64,000 bases of DNA from Flavobacterium keumense (GTDB taxonomy: Bacteria > Bacteroidota > Bacteroidia > Flavobacteriales > Flavobacteriaceae), in assembly GCF_029866485.1 (NCBI RefSeq), contig NZ_CP092332.1:930001-994000 (forward strand). Reading direction: 5' to 3'. Shown here piece after piece: positions 37,701 to 43,656 of the stretch. The translations under genes were made by a program, and so were the position numbers. The first letter of the stretch is position 1. Every line of letters begins with the position of its first letter. The notes under the pieces were generated by a model. That model did not search any database, was not told where the DNA came from, and worked only from the letters and a program-made list of their open reading frames with translations.

Positions 37701-38208
37701 CGTATTTTTTCAATTGTTGGGTAGTATAATTTCCTTGCAAATTGATGTTCAAAATGGGCACTTCTTCTGAAATGTTCAATTCAAAAACATTTGGTTCTAC
37801 CTTGCTTCCGTTGTCCATGTTAGGCCAATCGGTGTCGGCTTTGGCGTTGTCCACCTTGTCTTTGATTTTTTGTTTGGCTTGTTCTACCGTAACATCGTCA
37901 GAGAATTCAGCGATAATCATTCCGTAATCTTGAAACGAACTCGAAGTTACTTTATCAACACCGCTGATGTTTTTGATTTGTTTCTCTAAAGGTTTGATAA
38001 CCAGTTTTTCAACATCTTCGGCTGAGTTCCCTGGGAATACAGATGAGATGTATATTTTGTTTTCAATAATTTCAGGGAAATCCTCTCTAGGCATATTAAT
38101 ATATGCGGTCAAACCCATGATGACAATGATAAAAGTTAAGATATAGACCGTAACACGATTATCTACTGCCCAACTTGAAATGCCGAATTCTTTATTTTGA
38201 TGTGACAT
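34735..38208 (-). CDS. RND-family efflux permease
   Basis: Inner-membrane proton-driven pump of a tripartite efflux system. It begins with a cytoplasmic stub and TM1 (VTVYILTFIIVIMGLTAYI). The two large periplasmic loops carry PGNSAEDVEKLVIKPLEKQ and GPPAGYPISIQLTG. TM4 has the paired Asp of the proton relay in GLGMLVDDGIVVVDN. The second half repeats the layout (GIISLAGVVVKNGIVLMDF). At 1157 residues it is slightly long; an extra hydrophobic stretch of about 70 residues sits before the second half (around 505-560). The closest resemblance is to the multidrug or heavy-metal (AcrB/MdtB-like) class; substrates cannot be assigned. Last gene of the operon, 135 bp after the adaptor gene, with an inverted repeat in between. 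Confidence 0.93.
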   Translation of the reverse strand: MSHQNKEFGISSWAVDNRVTVYILTFIIVIMGLTAYINMPREDFPEIIENKIYISSVFPGNSAEDVEKLVIKPLEKQIKNISGVDKVTSSSFQDYGMIIAEFSDDVTVEQAKQKIKDKVDNAKADTDWPNMDNGSKVEPNVFELNISEEVPILNINLQGNYTTQQLKKYGELLQDDIEEISEIKKVDILGVDDKEVEIAVDIFKMTAAQVTFDEIQNAVKYENMTLSGGNLISQGSRNNIRIVGEFKEPKELENIIVKSFGGPVYLKDIATIRFKEKEKTTYAREKGTEVVMLNVKKRSNQNMISAIEQVKERVKRAQETYLPKNLKVELTSDQSSRVEHQVDELSNHIIFGIILVMIVLMFTMGLRNSLFVGAAIPLSMMIAFAILSMFGLTLNTMVLFGLVMGLGMLVDDGIVVVDNVYANMQKGMSRIQASKVGIGEIAWPVISSTATTLMAFLPFALWPGTMGKFMKYFPITLTVTLTGSLFVAMVINAAMTGGSMALEDKNIKKKSLRFYTILFLALGILLAIPGYLNDSKLLRGVGHLLLISVGLMWLYYWKVFQWTQDFQHSFFPRMEEKYKLFLAKILTGKNAWKALGGIIALLFLSFILLGIFPRKVLFFPDNIPNQAIAYIEYPQGTSIEKTNKATLFVEKQIIKILEKYVDPKTNKNYMAESIISQVGVGAGNPNVDAGSASETPFKGKVTVSFSEFKFRKGVNTSDILEEIRSKVTGIAGATVTVEKDANGPPAGYPISIQLTGADYDQMLKEADRMIAFIDSKNIPGIEKLSIDINKESPELEVKVDRANAGSMGISTGQLGFNLRRSVYGQEISTYKEGDDDYNIVMRMQDDQRKNENILFNQSLTFRNQNNGQIMQVPISAISKTEKTTTYNQIKRKNHKRIMTIYSNVLTGYNGDEITKQIKEELKSYGLPKSVSYSFSGVQEEQGKNQSFLMYALFLALAGITIIIVLQFNSVSKTMVIMFTVLLSFSGVFYGYVIANMDFVILMTMMGIISLAGVVVKNGIVLMDFFVLLLDKKVADKKLESHDDLSLEEIKEVIIESGKSRLRPVLLTALTAILGLIPLAIGLNFDFFTLVTDFNPHFFMGGDNVMFWGPLAWTIIFGLTYATVLTLVMVPVMFFLVKRTKYWLRDRRNKRNQDAIAE

Positions 38209-38212
38209 AGTA

Positions 38213-38342
38213 GCCCCCTATCCCCCAAAGGGGGGAATTCCTATTAGGGGTCAATAGGAATTTATGTTAATAATAAAATAGTTTTTCTGCCTTTTTATTT
38301 TGTTTACAAAGTTGCTAATTCCCCTTTTGGGGGTTAGGGGGC
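38213..38342. repeat. Long inverted repeat in the gap between adaptor and permease genes
   Basis: Left arm 38213-38239 begins GCCCCCTATCCCCCAAAGG and right arm 38317-38342 ends TTTTGGGGGTTAGGGGGC; the arms are complementary over about 26 bp with few mismatches. Each arm can also fold on itself (CCCCCAAAGGGGG-like), and a second 9-bp pair ATTCCTATT / AATAGGAAT lies inside (38237-38261). The C/G-rich runs stand out in this AT-rich DNA. Similar elements are, to my recollection, scattered in flavobacterial genomes. Confidence 0.75.
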
Positions 38343-38343
38343 T

Positions 38344-39519
38344 TTAAAAGTTCAATTTCATTCCTTCAGAAATGGAGTTTACTCCTTCGGTTACAATGAT
38401 GTCATTAGCTGATAAACCGGTTAGGATTTCTGTTACATTATCAGATGATTTTCCGGTGGATACTAACACTTTTTTTGCGGTTGCTGTTTTTCCATTACTA
38501 TTAATGGCAACAAAGACAAATTTGTTTCCTTCTCCGTCTTCTTGAATAACATTGGTTGGAACTACAATAGCATTTTTAGCTGTGTAATCAATCACTTTTA
38601 ATTTTGCTACTTGGTTAGGACGCAAAAGATTTTCTGGATTTGGAATGCTTACTTCGATACCGAAACTTCTGTTGTTAGGGTTAATAAAATTACCCACTTG
38701 GCGTACTTTACCTTTGTAATTTTTATTTAATGAGGTTAAAAAAACATCTACTTGAGTACCTACTTTTAGTTTACCAATGTAGCTTTCTGGAATCGAAGTA
38801 GAAACATACATATTATTTAAATTCACAATTCGCATCAAACCTTGAGGGTTTGCCGAAACAACTTGACCTTTTTCAACAAATACTTCATCAATTGTTCCAG
38901 AGAACGGCGCGCGAATAACGGTTTTGGCTAACATTGCTTTGGCTTGTGCTACAGAACGTTGTAAGCTCAACATTTGTGTTTGTGCTTGTAAATATTGAAT
39001 TTCAGATCCGATTTTTTGATTCCAGAGGTTTTTTTGTCTTTCATAAGTTGTTTTAGCCAGTTGGTATTGTGTTTCTAAACTCGCTACTTGTTGGCTTGAA
39101 CCACCATCGTCAACACGTGCTAAAATTTGACCTTTGCTTACGTGTTGTCCTGCTTTGACATTCAATGCGATGAGTGTACCAGGTATTTCGGGTTGGATTA
39201 AAATATTTTCTTTAGTTTCTACACTTCCTTGGATGTCTAAATAATGGTTAAACACAGTATCTTTTAGCGACATAACCGATACTAATGCTTCTTCTTTTTT
39301 TACATTTAAAGTAGCTAGTGCCGCATCAATTTTTGCTAAGTCAGCTTGAATTGCTGCTTTTCTTGCTTGTAATTCTTTATTGTTTTTGGCAGCGATCAAT
39401 TGGTCAACTGTTTGGTTGTTGTCTTTTTCTCCGCAAGAAACAGTTAGTGTAGCCGCAAGAAGTAGAGGGAATATTTTTGTAGTCATAGGTGTTCTATTAG
39501 ATTTCATATTTGTTGTCAA
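38344..39519 (-). CDS. RND efflux periplasmic adaptor (membrane fusion) lipoprotein
   Basis: Links the inner-membrane permease to the TolC-type channel. A lipoprotein signal is visible, with lipobox LTVSC placing the lipidated Cys at residue 29. The likely real start is the ATG at residue 12 (MTTKIFPLLLAATL), as the first 11 residues are polar. A coiled-coil hairpin (about 30-65 and 140-190), a barrel-sandwich lipoyl-like part (IPGTLIALNVKAGQHVSKGQILARVDD) and a beta-barrel (RAPFSGTIDEVFVEKGQVV) follow. At 391 residues it is a normal size. It is 2 bp after the outer-membrane gene. Confidence 0.93.
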   Translation of the reverse strand: MTTNMKSNRTPMTTKIFPLLLAATLTVSCGEKDNNQTVDQLIAAKNNKELQARKAAIQADLAKIDAALATLNVKKEEALVSVMSLKDTVFNHYLDIQGSVETKENILIQPEIPGTLIALNVKAGQHVSKGQILARVDDGGSSQQVASLETQYQLAKTTYERQKNLWNQKIGSEIQYLQAQTQMLSLQRSVAQAKAMLAKTVIRAPFSGTIDEVFVEKGQVVSANPQGLMRIVNLNNMYVSTSIPESYIGKLKVGTQVDVFLTSLNKNYKGKVRQVGNFINPNNRSFGIEVSIPNPENLLRPNQVAKLKVIDYTAKNAIVVPTNVIQEDGEGNKFVFVAINSNGKTATAKKVLVSTGKSSDNVTEILTGLSANDIIVTEGVNSISEGMKLNF

Positions 39520-39521
39520 GA

Positions 39522-40868
39522 TTAGTTTTTAGTTGTAATTTTTTCTAATGCTGCTTTTTTATTGATTACGTCCAGCATGGCTTGTAAATAATTTTGTTGC
39601 GCTGTGTATAATTGGCGTTGTGCTTCGCTCAAATCAAAACTCGAAGACAATCCTTCTTTTAATTTGATTTGTTGTTTGTTTTCAATACGTTCTGCCAGTG
39701 TCAAACTACTTTTGGTAGTATTTAGTTGTTCCAAGCTGTATTCGTAATCACTTTTTGCTTTTTCAAATTGTAATTTAAGGCTTTGTTCTACTTGTAGCAT
39801 TTGTGTTTTAGATTGCTCCAAGGCAATTTTAGCTTGTTGTGTTTTGGCACTTCTACCAAGACTACTAAAAATAGGGATGTTTAAACTTACGCCTATATTA
39901 GAGTAGTTTAACCAACGTTGATTGGCATTGAAAAATTGAAATTGGTTACCAAAAGCATTGTATCCTAAATTATAAGAAGCGGCCAAACTAGGTAGTGCAT
40001 TACTTTTTTCTAAAAGCACTAATAGTTTTTTGCTTTGAACTACATTCTCTTGGATTTTATAATCAATAGTGTTTTCTACCAGAAATGGCTCTTGCGTCAA
40101 ACTAAGTTTAATATTGTTTTGTGCTAATGTAGTTAGCCTGTCTGTCAATATTAAATCGTTTTCCATCTCGATACCTAAAACTAATTTCAGCATATTAGTA
40201 GCAATAGTTTTTTGGCGTTTTACATTTTCTTGTGCACTCTTAATGGTTGATAATGTAATTTGTAATTGTTCGACATTCTCTTCTTCAATCAAGCCATTCT
40301 TAAAAATCTGGGTGGTTTCGTTCAAGGTTTTTTCCAAGTTAGTTTTATTTTTTTCTAAAATGATGATGCTTTCATCAGCTAATAAAACATTTCCGTAAGC
40401 ATTGATTACCATTTCGCGAATTTCTTGATTGGTTTTGATTTTGGCATTTTCAGAAATTTGCAAATACACTTTAGCCGACTGTAATCCTACTAAATAAGAG
40501 CCGTTGAAAATAAGTTGGCTTAATGAGGTACTTGCAGCCATGTTTTGTTTGGTTCCAAAAGCCACTTCAGCGAATTCTCCAGGTTGTCCTCCAAAAAATT
40601 CAGCAGGAATCAAAGAACGTTGTAGTTTAATATTATTTTGGTAACCCACTGCTGCGTTAATTTGTGGTAATCCAATGGTGGTAGTTTCCCATTTTTTCTT
40701 TTTTGCAGCATCAATATCTCTAGATGCATTGATTGCGCTGTAATTGTGTGTCAATGCATATTCGATTGCTTCGTTTAAGGAATACGAATAGGATGGTATG
40801 GTGCTTTTTTGTTGTGCGTTGATACTAGTGGTAAAAGCTAGTAGTACGATTAATAGTGTTTTTTTCAT
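39522..40868 (-). CDS. TolC-family outer-membrane efflux channel
   Basis: Exit duct of the tripartite pump. A signal peptide (MKKTLLIVLLAFTTSINAQ) is followed by two repeated halves rich in long amphipathic helices, typical of outer-membrane efflux proteins. NEAIEYALTHNYSAINASRDI opens the first half; YSNIGVSLNIPIFSSLGRSAK opens the second, and SYDLSEAQRQLYTAQQNY-like sequence closes the protein. At 448 residues it is a normal length. Its start overlaps the tetR stop by 1 bp. Confidence 0.92.
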   Translation of the reverse strand: MKKTLLIVLLAFTTSINAQQKSTIPSYSYSLNEAIEYALTHNYSAINASRDIDAAKKKKWETTTIGLPQINAAVGYQNNIKLQRSLIPAEFFGGQPGEFAEVAFGTKQNMAASTSLSQLIFNGSYLVGLQSAKVYLQISENAKIKTNQEIREMVINAYGNVLLADESIIILEKNKTNLEKTLNETTQIFKNGLIEEENVEQLQITLSTIKSAQENVKRQKTIATNMLKLVLGIEMENDLILTDRLTTLAQNNIKLSLTQEPFLVENTIDYKIQENVVQSKKLLVLLEKSNALPSLAASYNLGYNAFGNQFQFFNANQRWLNYSNIGVSLNIPIFSSLGRSAKTQQAKIALEQSKTQMLQVEQSLKLQFEKAKSDYEYSLEQLNTTKSSLTLAERIENKQQIKLKEGLSSSFDLSEAQRQLYTAQQNYLQAMLDVINKKAALEKITTKN

Positions 40869-41467
40869 TAGTGTAGAATGTGGGTTTTTAAATTTTTTTC
40901 GAGTTCAACAATACCTTTTTGAGTTGCCATGGCTCTAATGTGGTATTCTAGAGCATTTAATTCGTAAATTTTAGATTCTTTTTCTGAGCAAATATTTTCG
41001 TTAATATAATTAATAAGCACTTGATAAAATATTGCGTAATGATTAACATTAATGTCTTTGCGATATAAGCCTTGTTCAATTCCTTTCTGAATATTTTGTT
41101 TGAACATGAGATTGCATTCGTTTTCAGATTCTGAAATCAATTTTTGATAAATTTCAGGATAGTGTTTCTTTAGTTGAAAGGAAGGCGAAGTTTCAATAGA
41201 GTTAAACATCTCTTTGAACATCTTCATAATTTCAAAGTTTTCTTCGATTGCATTGAAATTTTTCGAAATTATTTCATCAATAATTTTGTCTATTTCCTTC
41301 AAACCTGCTTCTGTGGTCTTTTCTATTAAGATTTCTTTGTTAGCAAAATATTTGTAAATCGTTTTTTTTGAGATACACATTTCGTTAGCAATGTCATCCA
41401 TAGTGACACTTTTGAAGCCAATTTTCAAAAACAGCTTACTTGCTTTGGATATGATTTTATCTTTCAT
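40868..41467 (-). CDS. TetR/AcrR-family repressor of the efflux operon
   Basis: N-terminal helix-turn-helix (residues about 22-46: MDDIANEMCISKKTIYKYF, then ANKEIL) and an all-helical ligand-binding C-terminal part. 199 residues. It is the first gene of the operon tetR-tolC-adaptor-permease. A perfect palindrome overlaps its promoter, so it probably represses its own operon and is released by a pump substrate; this is inference from family behaviour and position. Confidence 0.93.
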   Translation of the reverse strand: MKDKIISKASKLFLKIGFKSVTMDDIANEMCISKKTIYKYFANKEILIEKTTEAGLKEIDKIIDEIISKNFNAIEENFEIMKMFKEMFNSIETSPSFQLKKHYPEIYQKLISESENECNLMFKQNIQKGIEQGLYRKDINVNHYAIFYQVLINYINENICSEKESKIYELNALEYHIRAMATQKGIVELEKNLKTHILH

Positions 41468-41485
41468 TCATAAAAAATTGTGGTG

Positions 41486-41515
41486 CAAATATAAAATGGA
41501 AACTTTAAATACCAA
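41486..41515 (-). promoter_or_regulatory. Predicted promoter of the tetR efflux operon
   Basis: Minus-strand TTG (41513-41515), 19 bp spacer, TATATTTG (41486-41493). It lies 18 bp upstream of the tetR ATG, and the spacer is covered by the palindrome at 41497-41526. Confidence 0.62.
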
Positions 41516-41526
41516 AAAAGTTTCCA
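41497..41526. promoter_or_regulatory. Candidate TetR operator (perfect palindrome)
   Basis: Arms TGGAAACTTT (41497-41506) and AAAGTTTCCA (41517-41526) are exact reverse complements with a 10-bp centre. It covers the spacer and -33 box of the operon's promoter, where a bound repressor would block RNA polymerase. Confidence 0.65.
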
Positions 41527-41608
41527 ATGTTTTTAGTATTTTTTTAATTTTAGATTAAAAATCTTAAAATCAGTGTGTTTTTTGAATCGAATTTTCGGTA
41601 TGGAGTTG

Positions 41609-41616
41609 TATATTTG
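41609..41616 (+). promoter_or_regulatory. Predicted -7 element for the polyprenyl synthase gene
   Basis: TATATTTG matches TAnnTTTG, 28 bp upstream of the ATG. A TTTG at 41581-41584 is 24 bp upstream, slightly too far. Confidence 0.42.
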
Positions 41617-41644
41617 GAGCTTTGTAAACAGGAATTAAATAGTT

Positions 41645-42619
41645 ATGCATTCTATTCAACAGTATCAAGAATTTGTTTTGGAGTATCTCAAGGCGCAACA
41701 TTGTGTTAGAGAACCTAAGAATTTGTATGAGCCCATACATTATATATTAGAGTTGGGCGGAAAAAGAATGCGTCCGGTATTGACTTTGATGAGTGCCGAA
41801 ATTTTTGATTCCGAATATACAAAAGCACTTCCAGCAGCCTTAGCAGTAGAAGTTTTTCATAATTTCTCGTTAATTCACGATGATATTATGGACGACGCAC
41901 CTTTGCGAAGAGGTAATGTTACGGTACACGAAAAATGGAATATCAATACGGGAATCCTTTCGGGAGATGCCATGTTGATTTTGGCTTACCAATATTTTGA
42001 ACACTACAAACCAGTCATTTTTAGGGATTTGGCGAAGTTGTTTAGCAAGACAGCGTTAGAAGTTTGCGAAGGTCAACAATGGGATGTGGATTTTGAAACG
42101 CGGTCTGATGTAACTATACTCGAATATTTGAAAATGATTGAATACAAAACGGCTGTTTTAGTTGCAGCAGCTTTGAAAATGGGAGCTATTGTTGCTCAAA
42201 CTTCTGCTGAAAATGGCGATTTGATTTATGATTTTGGTTTGAATTTAGGTTTAGCGTTCCAATTACAAGACGATTATTTGGACGCTTTTGGTGACCCAGC
42301 CACTTTTGGCAAACAAGTCGGAGGCGATATTATTGAGAATAAAAAAACCTATTTGTACCTTAAAGCCATTGAATTTGCGTCAAGCGAAGAAAAAAACCAA
42401 TTGGTGCAGTTATTTTCTGTATCTCTAGAAGACAATACGAGTAAGATAGAAGCAGTTAAAACTATTTTTAACACAACAGGCGCCTCTAAAGCTACACAAC
42501 AAGCTATTCAGGACTATACTTTAAAAGCGTTTGCCACTTTGGATAAAATGAATATTAGCTCGGATAAAAAAGAACTTTTAAAAGCTTTTGGAGAGAAGCT
42601 AATGAATCGAAATGTCTAG
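41645..42619 (+). CDS. Trans-polyprenyl diphosphate synthase
   Basis: Isoprenyl chain elongation from IPP and an allylic diphosphate, probably supplying the menaquinone side chain. The first Asp-rich motif DDIMDD is at residues 79-84 followed by RRG, the second DDYLD at 209-213. GGKRMRP lies upstream and FSLIHDD in the same helix. At 324 residues it is the normal length for octaprenyl/heptaprenyl-type enzymes; product length cannot be read from the sequence with confidence. It overlaps the next gene by 8 bp. Confidence 0.93.
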   Translation: MHSIQQYQEFVLEYLKAQHCVREPKNLYEPIHYILELGGKRMRPVLTLMSAEIFDSEYTKALPAALAVEVFHNFSLIHDDIMDDAPLRRGNVTVHEKWNINTGILSGDAMLILAYQYFEHYKPVIFRDLAKLFSKTALEVCEGQQWDVDFETRSDVTILEYLKMIEYKTAVLVAAALKMGAIVAQTSAENGDLIYDFGLNLGLAFQLQDDYLDAFGDPATFGKQVGGDIIENKKTYLYLKAIEFASSEEKNQLVQLFSVSLEDNTSKIEAVKTIFNTTGASKATQQAIQDYTLKAFATLDKMNISSDKKELLKAFGEKLMNRNV

Positions 42620-42980
42620 TAGTAGCCTATATACAGCGCCTATTAATACGGATGAGTTACTTTCTGAAGCGGAAAAAGAAAACTTGTATCTAAAATTAAT
42701 CGAGCAAATTAGTAAAGACTTCAACTTTGCCAATGAAGCAATCGATTTGGCCTTAGACATTCAGCCAGAAGAGTTGAAAGTAGCTTTGCATGAAAAAATC
42801 TACCGCTTGATTCAATATAAATTTGCCGAATATTTGAACCTGCTTTATATAGTTGATGTTCCAGAAGAACAGATTAAAAGTTTAGATGGTTCGGATATTT
42901 TAGAATTATCAAAACAAGTGACGTTTTTAGTTTTGAAACGTGAATGGATGAAAGTTTGGTTTAGAAATAAATATTACTAA
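42612..42980 (+). CDS. Conserved hypothetical helical protein, coupled to the prenyl synthase gene
   Basis: A 122-residue soluble, mostly helical protein with no signal peptide, membrane segment or recognised motif. Acidic N-terminal half (LLSEAEKENLYLKLIEQISKD) and an aromatic/basic end (VLKREWMKVWFRNKYY). The start overlaps the prenyl synthase gene by 8 bp in another frame, so the two are probably co-translated. I do not recognise a family. It ends 7 bp before a convergent gene. Confidence 0.75.
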   Translation: MSSSSLYTAPINTDELLSEAEKENLYLKLIEQISKDFNFANEAIDLALDIQPEELKVALHEKIYRLIQYKFAEYLNLLYIVDVPEEQIKSLDGSDILELSKQVTFLVLKREWMKVWFRNKYY

Positions 42981-42987
42981 TTTCTAA

Positions 42988-43536
42988 TTAAAAATACAAT
43001 CGAACAAAAGGCATCAAAGCATCGCTGTAAATACTTTTATTTTTATCAAACAATAAATTGTAGCGCGCTCCAAGGGTAACATTTCCATTGCGATAACCAG
43101 CACCAACATACAATCCTGTGTTCCAATAGTTTTTGGTTACAGGATTCGGAATCATTTGAAACTGAGTATTGACTCTTGCTTGTTCAACCTCTAAAGAAAG
43201 TTGTATTTTTTCTATCGGATTGAATAAACTGATGGCGCTCACGCCATAAACTCCTGTGGTGTAGTAATTTTTGGAATTGGTAAAACTACCTAATAGTCCA
43301 GCGCCTAAACTCACATAATCATTTACGGGATAAATGGCACTGGGTGCTAAAGTAATTTCGGTGTAGCCTGTACCAAAATTCAATCCAAATCCGCCACCAA
43401 ATTGTACGTGTTTCCAGAAATCATTTTGGTTGGTTTTCGCAATCGTTTGCGAATTCGAAAATGAAAAAAGAAAAATAAATCCAATAGTTACAATTACTTT
43501 TAGATTAAAAATAGGGGCGAAAACGTTTTTTTTCAT
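42988..43536 (-). CDS. Probable outer-membrane beta-barrel protein
   Basis: The ATG at 43536 (MKKNVFAPIFNLK) gives 182 residues; a longer frame from TTG at 43560 is less likely. A signal sequence (IVTIGFIFLFSFSNSQ) is followed by alternating amphipathic strands (FGGGFGLNFG, YVSLGAGLLGS, GLYVGAGYRNG, VTLGARYNLLF) and the C-terminal aromatic ending VRLYF typical of outer-membrane barrels. Genes like this beside odhA have been labelled alpha-ketoglutarate decarboxylase in some databases, to my recollection. No thiamine-enzyme motif is present, so that label is unsupported. It diverges from odhA. Confidence 0.75.
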   Translation of the reverse strand: MKKNVFAPIFNLKVIVTIGFIFLFSFSNSQTIAKTNQNDFWKHVQFGGGFGLNFGTGYTEITLAPSAIYPVNDYVSLGAGLLGSFTNSKNYYTTGVYGVSAISLFNPIEKIQLSLEVEQARVNTQFQMIPNPVTKNYWNTGLYVGAGYRNGNVTLGARYNLLFDKNKSIYSDALMPFVRLYF

Positions 43537-43611
43537 GGGGATTTTAAATATTTTTAACAAAATTTAACGTAAAAGTAGGTAAAAAATAGGATTAAATAGT
43601 TTGGTTTATTG

Positions 43612-43619
43612 TACTTTTG
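43612..43619 (+). promoter_or_regulatory. Predicted -7 element for the odhA-odhB operon
   Basis: TACTTTTG matches TAnnTTTG, 37 bp upstream of the odhA ATG. No TTG at 19-21 bp upstream. Confidence 0.45.
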
Positions 43620-43656
43620 TCAACAAATTAAACAAAAAGCATATTAATCAATAATT

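Noticed and set aside
34868..37927. Several plus-strand frames (60-123 residues) opposite the RND permease
   Set aside because: They lie fully within a conserved gene and show no motifs.
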